From the NCBI GenBank assembly GCA_008973525.1, contig WACJ01000057.1, forward strand, positions 496,001 through 560,000: 64,000 nt of DNA, given 5' to 3'. The stretch's first letter is position 1. Each line of letters opens with the position of its first letter. The notes beneath the pieces are model-generated. The model made no database searches, was not told the origin of the DNA, and saw only the letters and a list, made by a program, of their open reading frames with translations. This DNA comes from Stenopsyche tienmushanensis (Eukaryota > Arthropoda > Insecta > Trichoptera > Stenopsychidae). A program made the translations under genes and the position numbers. Positions 10,079 through 22,087 of this stretch are shown here, piece by piece.

Positions 10079-12283
10079 GATAACAAAAACCGAAAAAATC
10101 CGATATCATCGAATCAGTTACGTTCCGGTAAAAATAACAGTATTCCCGATTATCGGTTTTCGGTTTTATTCCGGTTCAAAGCTTTATGAAAAACAGTGTT
10201 GTTGGAGATATTTTTAGCATCGATATGGAGTGAAATTGATTCAATATAAAGTCGCCATGTTGAAGTATCACAGGTGCATCATGAGTCACGTGGGCTGCTT
10301 GTGGGATTAATAACAGCTCGTTTATGCGCATGCGTGTTAGTGTATGATGCGCTTGCGCAATGAAAACAATCAAATAGCTTGGGTCGTGGCCTATCACCAA
10401 CGCTTTCGAATGCAACGATGTCCCTCAATTGGTTTAGGCCACACTTGAGAAAATGGTTCGTCATCGCGAAGTCTCGTAGTTGGGCGTCTCTCTCCGAAGA
10501 TTCTCATGAATGACCAGTGGGTTTTTTAATGATATATATGACATAAAACAAATTAACCAAGCGCTTTTTGTTGAAATTAATATCAACATAATATCAATGA
10601 TTATTTAAACACATAATATGTTTGCGCGATAATGAAATACTCAGCGTAAAAGGATCCCAAGGATTAAAATTAACATGTACGATTATAGCATTATTATCGT
10701 GAATTTTTGTATGGTTTCATTAAAAAAAAAAATGAGAGAATAATTTTGTCTCCTTTATAAGGACGTTTTGCATGATACAGCCATTGGGTGGCAACATAAA
10801 AAGATAGCGTAGAATTCACGTGCCCGAAATGTTTATCCAGAGAAAACAAAGCAAAATTGGCCGGGTGATCTTTGGAGAAGTCTTTGGTTTGTATTAACAT
10901 TCCGGCGTTGCCTTTAATGAATACGTTTTCCTTGCAAAGTTTTAAATTATTTCGACAAAAGTTATTTTTGTGTTCGGGCATTCGAACCGGTTCGGGCTCT
11001 CGTGCTGAGGGACCTTTTGAGCAGCTCGCGTGTCGGTATTGAGCCACCCCTGCGGGTCACCCTTATTTATGGGGGTGTGCTGTACGTGTGTGCGGAAAGA
11101 TGTGCGAGTTATGGCAGTGGATTATTGTCAAGAATTTTGCTCATGCAAATAGGAAAATAATGTATCCTGTGGGAATGGCAACTTTTCAACGGGAACTTTT
11201 TGATTGTTGGGTTACATTACTTTATGCCTTCCCACTCTTTGACATAGTTCCACTTTGAGCACTCGAGGCAAAAGTCGCTGGAGCAAGCTGAAAATTCCAC
11301 TTTCTTTGATGTTCCCCAGTGCCTATTACTTAAGCCCTTTTATACAGTTTCACGGTATACGTTTGCGTTTTCCATTTACATCCATCCAGTTTTCTTTGCT
11401 TCGCATTTGCAAATATATTAATTTTTTCTGCGAGGAAGGCAGACATGCGAAAAAATCTTGTTTTCCCAAAGATTTTCTGGCTTCCTGCTGAGATAACGCG
11501 TATCATTCGAAGGGAGATAATTTTACAGAACATGCGCCGCAATATGCAGGAACTGCGCATGCGCATTGTCGCGACATTTTCATAATCAATCATTTATTTG
11601 CGCCGCATACAAAATACACCCAATAAATCCTACCCTACGCGTATAAAGCTCGGATTTAATAAAAAAAAGATTATGGCACTTTGGACTAAATAAATTTGTT
11701 TTCTTTCGTGATAAATAGCAGAGGCTTGCATAAAATATTGCATAAATTTACAATCCGGAGGGCGAAAGCATTTTTCTTCTATTTGTTTGGTAAATTGGCG
11801 ATATTTTTCCATTTCTGCGATGTATCATGATGCGATGAAATCATAATGGAAATCATAGATCATGTTTGATTTATCAGAAGACTACAAGCCTCGCCGCATT
11901 GAAAGCGCTCGTCTATGGAACGTCGTCGAATTTCGCAAAAAGAAAAACCGACCGAAACTTTTCGATTTGATCCAAATTAAATATAATGGCTAATATTTGA
12001 ATACATAAATTATTTATAAAGTAACTCGTCGCATCCGAACATGAAAATTTATTCCCATTCTCTCAAACGTTGGCCTCGTTTTAAAATTCGACTTCGTACC
12101 TCATACTTGCTTATTATTTGATTTATTGCCTACAATTTTCATATGGGATAAAAGCAAATAGTTATTTAATAACTTGAAATATGAAAAATATTTTTATTAA
12201 TAAGTTATTTGCCAAGTGCGCGGCGTTATTGCACCCATATGCAATTTAGGCTTGTATTAAAAACGGGTGTATGGATATACGAG
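10079..12283. other. No gene recognised
   Basis: A patch at 10085-10180 repeats 'ttcggttt'/'aaaccgaaa'-type words in inverted orientation and could be a decayed TIR. Open frames of 117 codons (10694-11047, minus) and 87 codons (11330-11593, minus) show no known motif or supporting splice signals I can defend. Confidence 0.4.
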
Positions 12284-12620
12284 AGTCATCCAGAAAGTAA
12301 TTCACGCGAACAAATTTATTCAATCCTACATAAATGCTTATGATCCTAGACAAAGAAATCCAGTGGTGTCAGGTTTGGATATCATGTGAGCCACGGAATA
12401 GGACACGTCCCCAGGTAAAGAAATCCAGTGGTGTCAGATCTGGAGACCGTGCGAGCCACATAATAGGCCAGCGTCTTCAGAAAAATAAATCCATGTGGTG
12501 TCAGATCTGGAGATTGCAAGCTACGGAATAATTTCCTTCCTTTGCAAAAATGAAAGAGGAAATGATATTTCAGACATCTATAGCTGAAATAAGGAAAAGG
12601 TGTCGTGGGTACATACAAAA
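12284..12620 (-). mobile_element. Mariner-type fragment holding a 65-bp tandem array
   Basis: The left edge (TCATCCAGAAAGTAA) is the terminal repeat of the 8585/63690 mariner family. Inside are three ~65-bp units (next entry). Beyond them, 12530-12620 matches 62860-62935 on the opposite strand, so the two arrays belong to copies of one element. No terminal repeat was found at the right. Confidence 0.6.
12340..12535 (-). repeat. Three 65-bp tandem units derived from a transposase catalytic motif
   Basis: On the minus strand each unit reads roughly 'attccgtggctcgcacg', 'gtctccagatctgacaccac' and 'tggatttctttacctgggga'. Equivalent positions fall at 12391, 12456 and 12521 (65-bp spacing). In one frame the unit encodes 'ARSPDLTPLDFFTWGR', the segment around the third catalytic Asp of mariner/IS630-type transposases (usual form PRSPDLTPLDFFLWG). 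Because 65 is not a multiple of three, successive units fall in different frames, so the array is not a protein repeat. Confidence 0.75.
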
Positions 12621-13020
12621 TATAGCGTGGATGATTCACCATCCACACGCAATGGCGCTGTTAATCTGAACAGATATAATTCCCCAGATTAGCAGCAAAA
12701 TCTTCCATCTTTCTTTAGGTGCAATGTGTTATTTTAACAGCGTTATTTTCTTTGGCACTGCGGGGACATTACGCTTGTAATACCAATCGATCTCTTCTTG
12801 CTCGTACACCATTGCCGGTTGGATGGTGACGCGCAAGAGGCGGGAGTCTGGAAGATTCCTCGGTTTACCTTGGCTGCGGAAAGACGTCCTTCCCGCAGCC
12901 AGATCTCTCGCTCGTGTTGAATAAAGAGTTATACAGAGAAGAGAGTTTTCTTGTTCGACGCCCGTCCACTTCCATCCATCCATCTGGCTCCGGGTGTGTG
13001 TCAAACTCCACGATGCACAC
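12621..13020 (+). repeat. LTR-like sequence (second copy, left part)
   Basis: It matches 37500-37950 in inverted orientation over several blocks: 'atagcgtgg.tgat', 'ctgttaatctga.cagat', 'gcaatgtgttattttaaca', 'cttggctgcggg', 'gcagccagatctct' and 'gaataaa.agttat'. The last holds an AATAAA signal. A 91-codon minus-strand frame within it is a by-product of GC-rich sequence and not a recognised protein. Together with 13400-13680 and the primer-binding-like site at 13681, it resembles a Ty3/gypsy-type LTR split by the R1-like segment that follows. Confidence 0.5.
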
Positions 13021-13400
13021 CCTTAAAGTCCCACTAATGTGGGTAATGGTCGAATCCCTGGGGTAATGATGTGGAGTACAGGCTAACGTAATTTGCCTCG
13101 ATGGTGGCTCATCTAACGTTGCTGGGAGAGCCCTGCTAACATGAGTCGTGGTACGGAGCTCACCCTGTGCTGCGTACCCACAAAGTGGAATGTGGAACTA
13201 CTGATTACAGAAGTGAGTGGAGTCTGTGCAAAAGGTACACCACTATCCTCAATCTGTTTCGATAGACAGGGGAGAACTAGCTATAGATGGTTCGAACGGC
13301 GACTCGTCTCCGTGGATTTAGTACTAAGAATAGTTGAACCGATACGAGTATCACGGGGAAGGGGTTGAAGTCCCTGCAGTTTGGATTTTACCTTTTTGCT
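13021..13400 (+). repeat. R1-like LINE tail inserted in the LTR-like repeat
   Basis: The stretch from 'agctcaccctgtgctgcgta' through 'ctgattacagaagtgagtgg', 'gcaaaaggtacaccactat' to 'gaaccgatacgagtatcacg' corresponds block by block with 51470-51680, the tail of the 51-kb R1-like fragment. It separates two parts of the LTR-like repeat; a CTTCCATCCA-type word occurs on both sides (12970 and 13500), perhaps a target duplication. Confidence 0.5.
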
Positions 13401-13700
13401 GCCCCCTTCAATCCGACGTTGGACTTGTGGGGGCAGTGAACTCGTAAATAGTTATCCTTTGATCTTAGCATAACCTTGTCCATCAAATTTCTTGTTTCCT
13501 TCCATCCAGCATACCTCCGGGTACATGCAAAATTGGAAGCTGTTCTCCCCGTAGGAGCCTCGCCATCTCTGGAAGTATCTCTACATCGTGTTCCCAAAGA
13601 AAAAACGAACAAGTACGCTATCGCGATCATTCCAACGAGCACGTAGGAGCGGGGAGCCGCCCTGGGACTCTACGTTTCACTGGTGTCAGAATCGGCGAGT
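13401..13700 (+). repeat. LTR-like 3' end plus primer-binding-like site
   Basis: The end 'ggagcggggagccgccctgg' plus 'gactctacgttt' matches the inverted copy near 37450-37490. It is followed at 13681-13698 by TGGTGTCAGAATCGGCGA, nearly the same as 1167-1185. A tRNA-Leu-type primer site immediately after a repeat end ending in CA(C) is the layout expected at a 5' LTR. No gag/pol frame was seen downstream. Confidence 0.5.
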
Positions 13701-15656
13701 ATTTTCTTAACCGCGACCCTGGCAAACTGGTATCTATTCAAGTTTAATGACTTGTTGAATGATTCGTATGACATTTAGCATATCGCTGTGAAACTGTGTG
13801 AAACATAGCAAAAGACCCCTTAACCCACCAAAAAAATTGTGTCAATCCGTATGTCAAACACCTTTATATATTACATTTATTAAAAGCCATTAAATTAATA
13901 TATTTTACGCCAAAATTTGAACATTTTTGTATGATAAATCATATTTTAGAAATAATTGCATAACCAAAATTTTGCGAAATCTTTCATATTTGCATGATTT
14001 TTTTTGTAAATAAGGTGTTTTTTTCGGGAAGAATTGCAAATTACTTTATCTGCGCAATAAAGCAGAGCGAGGGTCAGGTATGAAATCGTAATTTCCATAA
14101 AATGAAACTTTTATTGGACCGTAAAGTGAGAATCTGTTGAGGAGGGTGAGAGTGCTCCACTGAGGGTGTGACGGGTTGGTCGCGTGCAGATTTGACGTTC
14201 TTATCGCGATCAGCTTCGAGAGCAGCTTCCCCCGAAGTACGCCGACGCATAAAACAAACCTAATCTCGTTTTATGCATCCGAAATCTCAAAATATTAACC
14301 CAACCATCCCGAACGGTACAACCCTTCTAAGTGGTACGATTTACATCATCGGTTCGTCATATGAAAAGAGTCCCTTGAATCATTTACTGGAAGGTTCAAC
14401 AGCTTTTGCAACAGGAGTTAACCACTTGTAGGTTAGCAGTTGTACAGGTATACATTTGTATATACATTTGTATGTCCGCCATTTATCGTCGGTATAAATC
14501 CATTTATCTCTCAGGACCGCTCAGCATGTATAAATCTTGTATATAAATAAATAAATACTGTTGATCGCTACATTTAAACGCATTTCAATAAGAAAGCATA
14601 TATTCGAATCATATTATTATTGTTTTGTTGCATATATCATTTAAGGACGTCTGCTCTTTGATTCCTCATTTCTAAGAAGCGATTACACATAAGTTCAAAA
14701 GTTCGTCCCCGTACACACAGAGAGCTCATCTTGATTATATACTCCGGCTAACAAATGTAGGAAGAGCAGTTTAATAATTGACTCATTATCTGGATTGCCT
14801 GCAAGCCAGTATCATCGCTCAAAAAAAAGGAACAACCATACTGGGATTCAAATGAGCTTTTGCGCTCATTTCCGCAGCACATTAGCATTAAAATTGAATC
14901 AATTCACTCTATATGCGTCCTTTCGAGCATCATTCGCCATAAAGCCTTGCTTTTAGTACCGCTACTATCAGGCTACTAAAAATATTCATTAGATTTTTTT
15001 CGCCTTCTAGGGCGTTGAGTCAGCTCATGTCTTTTGCATGTCGTAAAGTACACTACATTCGCGGTCTGTCCACGCAATTCAAGCATCGATTAAAAACGTC
15101 GACTGTAATTAAAATAATACCCCAGGCTGCACATGAAAACAAGGGATGAAAATATATGCAAACTCCAAGCGATCGACATTGATTTAATTGGCCCAACAGC
15201 GTTTTTAATTGGGTGCTTTTATACGGCATCGAAAAAATATCATCCCACGTTTGAGTTGTGTGGACATAAGAGCTCCAGCATTTTCCAGTAGACCAGCATG
15301 AAATATCTGCATATCAGTGCTAAATTAATTTTATAGCTACATAGTCCCGTATTGAAAAACAAATGGGATTAAAGAAGTGGGATTTGGAAATATGTTTTTT
15401 TAAAATATTATATTCATTGTAATTTATCCCAATCGTGGCTTTGTTTAATAAATTAACACGTTTATCACATAATAGATATCATTAAAATACTTCCTATATT
15501 TTTTTCTATAAGATTACTGTCAACCTTTCTATAGCGTCCTCTTCTATAGAGCTTTTTCCATTCCTTCTGCACGCATGTCACCTGCGCTTGTTAGCAAACT
15601 AAACGCATACAATTTTTTTTATGGGCGCCTAACTTTCTATAGCCTATTCTCGTTAA
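13701..15656. other. No gene; contains one short LTR-like fragment
   Basis: 14462-14580 ('tgtccgccatttatcgtc', 'tctcaggaccgc', 'cttgtatataaataaataaa') is a member of the dispersed LTR-like family also at 24470, 38945 and 45255. Elsewhere no recognised frame or repeat was found. Confidence 0.45.
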
Positions 15657-15948
15657 TCCAATATATAAAAATGAATATCTGTTTGTTCGTATGTAATGAG
15701 CTGCCATACCGTTCATCAGATTGCGATAAAACTTCGTCCACTTATTGCTAAGGATTGTGCACGAGTAACATAAGCATAGTCTAATACATAAAATCAATGC
15801 TTGTTTGTCTGTATTTGAATGCGCTGCCATACAGTTCATCCGATTGCGATAAAACTTTGTCAACTTATTGTTTAAACTTGCAGAAATAACATAGGCATAG
15901 TAATATACTGTTTGTGTGCGCAGTTTGTTATGCCGGGTTTATTACTAG
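15657..15948 (+). mobile_element. Helitron-like element with duplicated 5' end
   Basis: It begins TCCAATATATAAAAATGAAT, and the 5' block ('gctgccataccgttcatc..attgcgataaaac') is repeated after about 125 bp at 15782-15900. The 3' end reads 'gccgggtttattactag'. The same double 5' end occurs in the copy at 54958-55328, so the dimeric head is a heritable subtype. Confidence 0.55.
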
Positions 15949-16205
15949 TAATGCATAAAATAATAAATAAATCATGTTAGATCTCACAATATTATTCATC
16001 TATTTTGCATCATGCACCATTAAACATATATTATTAGCATGCGTATAAATTTAAAATATAGTTCCTAAGTATAAAGTGTTCCTAAGTATTTCAACATTAA
16101 AAAAAAAAATCTTTAAATCGTCATACCTTTTCAATATTTGGTTTTAATAGCACGAAATAGCTGTTTTTTAATTTGTAGTGTATTTTTGCACGTCCCTATA
16201 CAAAC

Positions 16206-16256
16206 AAAAAACAGTGGTGTCAGATCTGGCGACCGTGCGAGCCACGAAATATAGTC
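16206..16256 (-). repeat. Single unit of the 65-bp transposase-derived repeat
   Basis: The stretch 'cagtggtgtcagatctgg..accgtgcgagccacg' is one isolated unit of the repeat arrayed at 12340 and 62936. Confidence 0.6.
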
Positions 16257-16439
16257 TTAGTATAAATAATTAATTTACATGACAGAGGTGTCCATAAAAG
16301 AAAGTTGAAATTTTAGGTTTTTTTACAAAATGTTGAAAAAGATTTATGTTAAGGCAACCCTGACACTTACAGCATATGAACTATGTATGAACCGAAACAA
16401 AGTTGTTCTCAAAAAAAAATGTTTGGTCTATGTACCAAA

Positions 16440-16589
16440 CAACCTGTATAAGAGAGTCTAGGCCTTACGCCATTTACATCTGTCTCAAGTATCCTTCCTC
16501 CAGTCATCGAGACTCAGGCCTTCGACATCCATGTTAATTTGATCAGTCCAGCACCGTCAAAGTTTTTCGACGAGACTGTTATAATTTAG
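16440..16589 (-). pseudogene. LINE ORF2 extreme C-terminus remnant
   Basis: One minus-strand frame gives 'CWTDQINMDVEGLSLDDWRK', a stop, then 'DRCKWRKA' and a terminal stop. The pattern R-W-x-D-x-(I/V)-x-x-D...A-x-D-R-x-x-W-R is the usual tail of endonuclease-type LINE proteins such as RTE- or Jockey-like elements. Only about 45 residues survive, with one frame break before the Cys-Trp. The lineage cannot be fixed from this length. Confidence 0.5.
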
Positions 16590-17225
16590 CAGGGTCGTAA
16601 CTAGGGCGTGGCAAAGCAGGCGCCTGCCACGGGCGCAACCGAGCTTGGGGCGCAAAACGCAGGATACCGACCTGATATATATCAGTTATTTAAATACTAG
16701 TTCGATTTGATGATCGCGTGAGTCCCCATTTTCGTATAACACCATCAATATGACTAATAAAATTCCTTTCTGCTGAGACACGAACTAAAACTCCCAAAAT
16801 TCCCGATTTCCCGACAAATTATTTATTTCCGTCGCTGCGGATGAATATTTGTATACTATAATACTTTTATGTAATTCGTAATTATATTACAAAGGAATAC
16901 AAAAATTTTGAACCCCGTAGCTATTATATTTCATATCGATATTTCCATTATTAGAGTCGAGGTGTAGTAAATACACCACCGGTAGGGAAAGGTTAATATA
17001 GTAATTTTAAAAACATATATGTATACATAGATTAGATAGTTACTGCCCTTAGGCATCGCCTAACCTTGCCAATTAGTAGTTACGCCACTGTTTCCAAGCG
17101 TCCAGATTTAGGCGAGAATGTCTCAATTTAATAGCCTTCAACACGCTGGTGAGGTGTACGATTTCTGTTAGATAAAAATTTTAATCCCGAATTTTTCGGG
17201 ATTAAGTTTACTAATCTCGGGATTC
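16590..17225 (-). mobile_element. hAT-type element copy 1
   Basis: The left end reads CAGGGTCGTAACTAGGG, and the inverted right end (17090, read inward) CAGTGGCGTAACTA; both are hAT-type terminal repeats. The 8-bp flanks (taatttag and tttccaag) do not match, so the two ends need not come from one insertion. The interior and the right flank to 17225 are shared with the copies at 25965, 26455, 28925 and 48205. The piece encoding the dimerisation domain seen at 26477 is absent here. Confidence 0.65.
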
Positions 17226-18204
17226 ATAAGCACCAAAAACTATCCGGGATCCCGGGATCCGAATTTCCAAATAAAATTTCCAAGGTGTAAGCTAAATATT
17301 TAATACATTATTTGACAGAATTATATCTCGTATCTAAAAATATTGATAGAACCAGATAAATTCAATGATTTTTTCTGGAAAATGTATGTTGTTTATGTTT
17401 CTTCGCTTAATAGCCCCACGCCATTATGAGCATTTCCCGAGGAGGACGTTAAAAATAGGGCTGGATTTGAATGCGTGCCTCATGAGCGACGGCGTATCCT
17501 CATATTTATGTTCAATTTCTTCCGGTTTGTCACATATAGGAATCAATCGCTGGTTTTCATTAAAATAACGCGGATGAGTAAACCTACTTTGAAAATGTTG
17601 AGCCTTTATTACTGCGCCTCGGGCCGCGCTTTTCCCCCCCATTTTCTTTTTCGAGTTGAATTTTTGCGTGACTCGTGCCTCATTATTTCTTCGGAGGTGG
17701 GCGTCGCCATCATACCATACGAGCGAGATGAGTTGACGGGACCCAACTGTTAATTAAAATTTGACACGTTTGTCAACTTGTAATTTGGGCTGGCAATTAC
17801 GTCAGGCCTGCGTCCTTGGCCGTTCTTGAGGTGACACCGGACTCGTCTCCGGCCAGAGGGCAGATCCCTGGGCCCCAACCCTCGCCCGACGGGGAGGGTC
17901 CGGTCTAATTCGGGTTTACCCAATCCGTGACGGTAATTACGTAGACCTGGCCCGATCGAATTAGCAACTAATTGAGATGGTATCCGTTGCCCTTACAATC
18001 CTGGATATTCACTTGTAAACGGCCAACAACTGGATACATTGAATTTTAAACTACAACGAAGATCGATACGGATCACTACTACAAAATTTATGCACAAGAA
18101 GTACATACATTATGACTATTAATGGATGTTTAACTAGAATTACCTGTCGTGTTTCCGTAGGAACGCTCCGAACGATTTCAAAACAGTCATCTCACTTTAC
18201 TTTA
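17226..18204. other. No gene; GC-rich patch at 17770-17960
   Basis: The patch around 17790-17960 is much GC-richer than its surroundings but contains no recognised frame. Nearby 18140-18175 carries 'gtgtttccgtaggaacgctc', a short repeat also seen at 43945, 44315 and, inverted, 53695. Frames of 67-92 codons at 17365-17753 are unrecognised. Confidence 0.4.
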
Positions 18205-19018
18205 ATACATTACAGTTCTATTACCTTTATCCATTTATCCGGAATCCTCATAATGCCTTCTTGCAAAAATTTCCCAGGTTTGTTAGCAAAATATTGATCA
18301 AGGTATATTTTTATATCATTTTTTGAATTAAATTTTTTAAAAGAAATAAATAATAATCTGAAGGAGCAATGTCCAGAGAGTATGAAGGTTGAGGCAAAAC
18401 ATCCCAGTCAAATGATAATAATTTATTTCTGACGAGCAAAGACACATGAGGCCTGGCGTTATCGTGATGAAAAACAACCCCTCGTCTGTTTGCTAATTCT
18501 GGCCATTTTCTGGCAATTGAATCCTTTAGATTGTCTAGTTGGGAACAATATTTTGTTGAATTGATCTTTCACCTTGCTGAAGTAGCTCATAATAAACTAC
18601 CCCCTTCCAGTCCCACCAAATACATAGCAAAACTTTTTTTGGATGTAGGCCAGGTTTAGCTACAGTTAAAGCTTCTGTACCCTTGGTCCAAGACCGTTTA
18701 TGTTGGATATTCTCATAGAGTATCCAACTTTCATCTTCATTGACAAGTCTCTTCAAAAAAGGTTGAATATTATGTCATTGGAGAAGAAGATCGCATGTTT
18801 AAATACGCTGTCTAGTTTATTTGAGTCAATCAGTTCATGTGGAAGCCACACATCTGAACGATTGATGTAGCCCAATTTTGTCAGATAATTATGGATGGAT
18901 GTTCATGAATTTTCTAACTTGTTAGCTATTTCGCGAACAGTATATCGCGGGTTTTCTTCAACCATGGCTATGATTAGATCTGTGTTCATTTGCGAAAGAA
19001 ACTTATGGGGCAACCTAA
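18205..19018 (-). mobile_element. Mariner element, decayed (family 1, copy a)
   Basis: Minus-strand copy: the 5' terminal repeat ends at 19018 (TTAGGTTGCCCCATAAGT inward) next to TA. The transposase start 'MNTDLIIAMVEENPRYTVRE' survives. The frame covering 18756-18535 holds 'DESWILYENIQ' with the first catalytic Asp and 'LLCIWWDWKGVVYYELLQQG'. The C-terminal tail 'PGKFLQEGIMR' lies near 18270. The 3' end is lost at about 18205, where an unrelated repeat begins. Several frame breaks make it inactive. Confidence 0.85.
18535..18756 (-). pseudogene. Mariner transposase fragment (catalytic core, first Asp)
   Basis: This 73-codon stretch is the first third of the catalytic domain of a DD34D mariner transposase. 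The first catalytic Asp is in 'NEDESWILYEN' (usually GDESW). 'KPGLHPKKVLLCIWWDWKG' is the conserved core of the mellifera/capitata-like group, a tentative subfamily call. A working enzyme would cut and paste the element at TA sites; this piece is isolated by frameshifts. Confidence 0.85.
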
Positions 19019-21063
19019 TAATATTAACCTGTTGAGGAGCGAGCAAATTTAAAATCGATGAAGTTGTTGATGTCATAATCGCTTTACGCCGATTACTTTC
19101 TGTCAGCTCCTAATCAGCGTAAGACAATCTTCAATTGTAAATGAACACTTGATAGTGAATACAAGACCACGTCATTTCTTTACATAAACAATGCACAAAA
19201 AATCGATTCATTTGCTCCTCCTTTAGAAGGAAATGATAATTGAACAAAGACTCATTCAACACGCAGAGAAGAACGGCAAGCAGTTAAATAAACAAACACT
19301 CTCGATAACACACAATATTCGGTCGTTTCTTTGATCGAAATCATTATAAGTCGATAAATTCGGGCTTAACGATCTATACAATCATGCGATGCATGTGAGG
19401 AAGCTATCCGTCTCAGTCTCCCGAACTGCGCTAAGTTCTCTCTTTCTCTGTCTGTCTCCGAGCTTCAATGTGCAAGAGTGCACTTTTTGGGACATGAGAA
19501 TTCGAACATACATGTATGTCGATGCTCCCCAACAGCTATTATTATGATTTTATAATATCTTTGATCCAGTCCATGAACCGAGGCGTTATATCATGAATGG
19601 AATATCTTTATCATTAAAGTCTTCTTAAAACTCTCGCCGAAGAAGATGACAACTTCATTAATTTCTGAAAATAATGACGATATTTGATGTTATTCATTGA
19701 ATAACACAATCTTGGTCAAAAGTAACGTCAGTAGCACTTCCTTGCATGGAAACAGATTTAATGCATTATGTTATAGTAGATAATACAATTAAGTTGATAA
19801 CACTTAGTCTGGTTGACGCTGTATTACATTTAAATGCATAATTCATAACTGTAAATTATACAATGAATAAATTAATTTATATTTTATCCATAGCAGAATT
19901 GTCATTGCTGGTCAACTAAATGTGTCATTATATTTACATACGCTTCCCGTAGCATTTATCCAGTTAAATCATTTTATCTTATGGTAACACACCCGTATTA
20001 ACATGGAGAATGATTGCGTAAGTTATTGCCCTCCTAGAAATACCATATAATCAATACTTCAATCCACTTTTAGATGCATAAGCTTAATCACAAGCTTGAG
20101 TATTTATAAACATAAAACTGGAGAGCGCTCATAAGTTGTCCTGTCTTTAGCACAAGAAGGATTACCCTCGCCAATGGCACTACTTTTGAGCATAGATCGT
20201 AAAACTCAAAACGAATTTGTCGCCACACCAGGAATCAAAAAACAAACTAAAAGTCTCAAAGCTAATTAAGCCCATCGCATATATACGGCATCGGTGAACA
20301 TGGCGTCCTGATGGCGACATGTCATAAAAATTCGCCCTCGACCGCGTCTGGGGCTGCAAAAAATGCATACAGCCGGGCCGAATGCAATAAAAGCAAATTA
20401 AAAAATGTCATTCGACATTTCCATATGGTTCTTTTTTAACGCTTCCCGACGCCATAAACAAACTATCTGGGAGCGATTCAAATTAGCCGACCGATGGGAA
20501 TGAATATGGGAATGATGATACATGCGCTCGTCTTTTTGGTTTGGAATAAAGTCGCATTAGCGCAGGATGCTCACATAGGTGGCTGATGACCAACATACAT
20601 TTTTTGAAATGATTTGGAAATTATACAAACATTTATTTCCCGCTAAAATGAAGCTTTTTGCAACAATATATTAGATTGTTCAGTTAGAAATGTCGTTTTT
20701 ATCATACTTACTTTTTGATCATGAGTTGTGTCTCAGCCATCCCTTTGACAACACGTATTGTAATTTTTTTTAGTCGACTAACATCTGGAGAACGTTATTT
20801 TCTATCAATTTTTTTTTCAAACCGTGTTTCAGGATGGTGGATTTTGTCCCGAACAAACAATTTACGCAAAATTGCGTACTGTATGAATATCTTCAATAAA
20901 TCAATGCAATTAAAAATATTTGTGATACACCTGTAGACTCTATAAATGTCAATGCCAGAGATGGTTTAAACAATTTAAAAGTAAAAAAAAATAGTTTAGA
21001 AAATAAGGTCCGATGTGAAAGTCACTGCCTGTATTCTAGGACTTTATATTTTAAATCTGAGTA
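19019..21063. other. No gene; LTR-like fragment at 19270-19520
   Basis: 19270-19520 ('gataacacacaatattcggtcgtttctt', then 'tctctgtctgtctccga') matches 24560-24740 and 39050-39085, the dispersed LTR-like family. The remaining sequence, including frames of 62 and 73 codons, is unrecognised. Confidence 0.45.
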
Positions 21064-21119
21064 GGGAAAAAATGTAGAAACAAAATGTCGAGCCAGACTC
21101 GACATATGACCGCAAAGAG
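21064..21119. repeat. One end of a piggyBac-like element
   Basis: It carries the interrupted palindrome TGTCGAGccagaCTCGACA and then 'gaccgcaaagag' abutting TTAA at 21120-21123, matching the left end of the MITE at 9834. The matching far end was not found, so this is a solo end or part of a larger diverged copy. Confidence 0.6.
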
Positions 21120-21693
21120 TTAATATATGTAATTTTTAATAAACATATCTTTATACAACGACCCCTTGAGCGCAGAGAGGTTTAAAATCATTACGTATGA
21201 ATTCATACAATTTTTAATATATTCAAATTTAATCTACCCTTGAATACCAAGTCAAAATTTCAGCTCCTCAAACGGTATGCAAATTTTTAAGAATCGCTTA
21301 AATTTTCATTTTGATATGTATGTATGTATAAAAAAATATAAATTGAATTCAACTTTCACTGAAGATCGCCATTAAGAATAACGTAAAACATGCTAAAAAT
21401 TTATTAGGGGCGTCGAAAAGTATTCGCGTATTTTGAGACTTTGTGTTTGAACTCACGAAAATATCTTAATAAGTTATTAAGAACGTTCACCCAGTGGCCA
21501 CCTAGATCAGTGTTTCCTAACCTTTTTAGTCTCGTTACCCCTATAGCCTATCAGGGAAACTGATTTTACCCCCCTTTAAAATTTTGTTGAAGAAAACAAC
21601 ATATATAATACATACAAATAGCCTTTATTTATCATGAAATTGCACAAAACTATAGGAAATTACAATTTTAACATACTTTCTTCATTAATTTAA

Positions 21694-21989
21694 CCCCTTA
21701 AGCGGGTATGACGTATATATCCGTCAAGACCAAAGTCCATGCAAAGTGGGTATGACGGATATATCCGCATTGTGAAAGTTAAGCAAACCTCAATAGAAAA
21801 TGACGGATATGTCCGATTGGATTGTTGCGTACGTTAAATGTAAGAATGATTCATCTCGGGAACTGACTTGTTCGAGCTTGATGATATACTATTTTCGTAT
21901 ACTAGATATGATGCGAAAAGATCGAAAAGGCGAAAAGATCGCGTCACTATGGATGACACTTTTAACAATGAATCAAAACGTTGAAGGGG
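21694..21989 (+). mobile_element. 296-bp piggyBac-like MITE, copy 1 (nested in hAT)
   Basis: It is flanked by TTAA (21690-21693 and 21990-21993). The left end is CCCCTTAAGCGGGTATGACG, and the right end read inward CCCCTTCAACGTTTTG. The left part repeats 'gacggatatatccg' words. It is exactly as long as, and inverted relative to, the copy at 46868-47163. A 67-codon frame across it is a by-product found in both copies, not a known protein. Confidence 0.85.
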
Positions 21990-22087
21990 TTAATGATGGT
22001 TAATGTGAAAGTTGAAATTGTTTTGCATTTGCAAGTTTTTTTTAATTTTAGATTTAGTCCAATTGCGAACGCTTTTTTTTTAAGAAA

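Noticed and set aside
11330..11593. 87-codon minus-strand frame overlapping a 78-codon plus frame
   Set aside because: No motif or splice signals; composition-driven.
21800..22003. 67-codon frame similar to one at 46848-47057
   Set aside because: The similarity is that of two copies of a 296-bp MITE; there is no known transposase motif and the frame crosses the element end.
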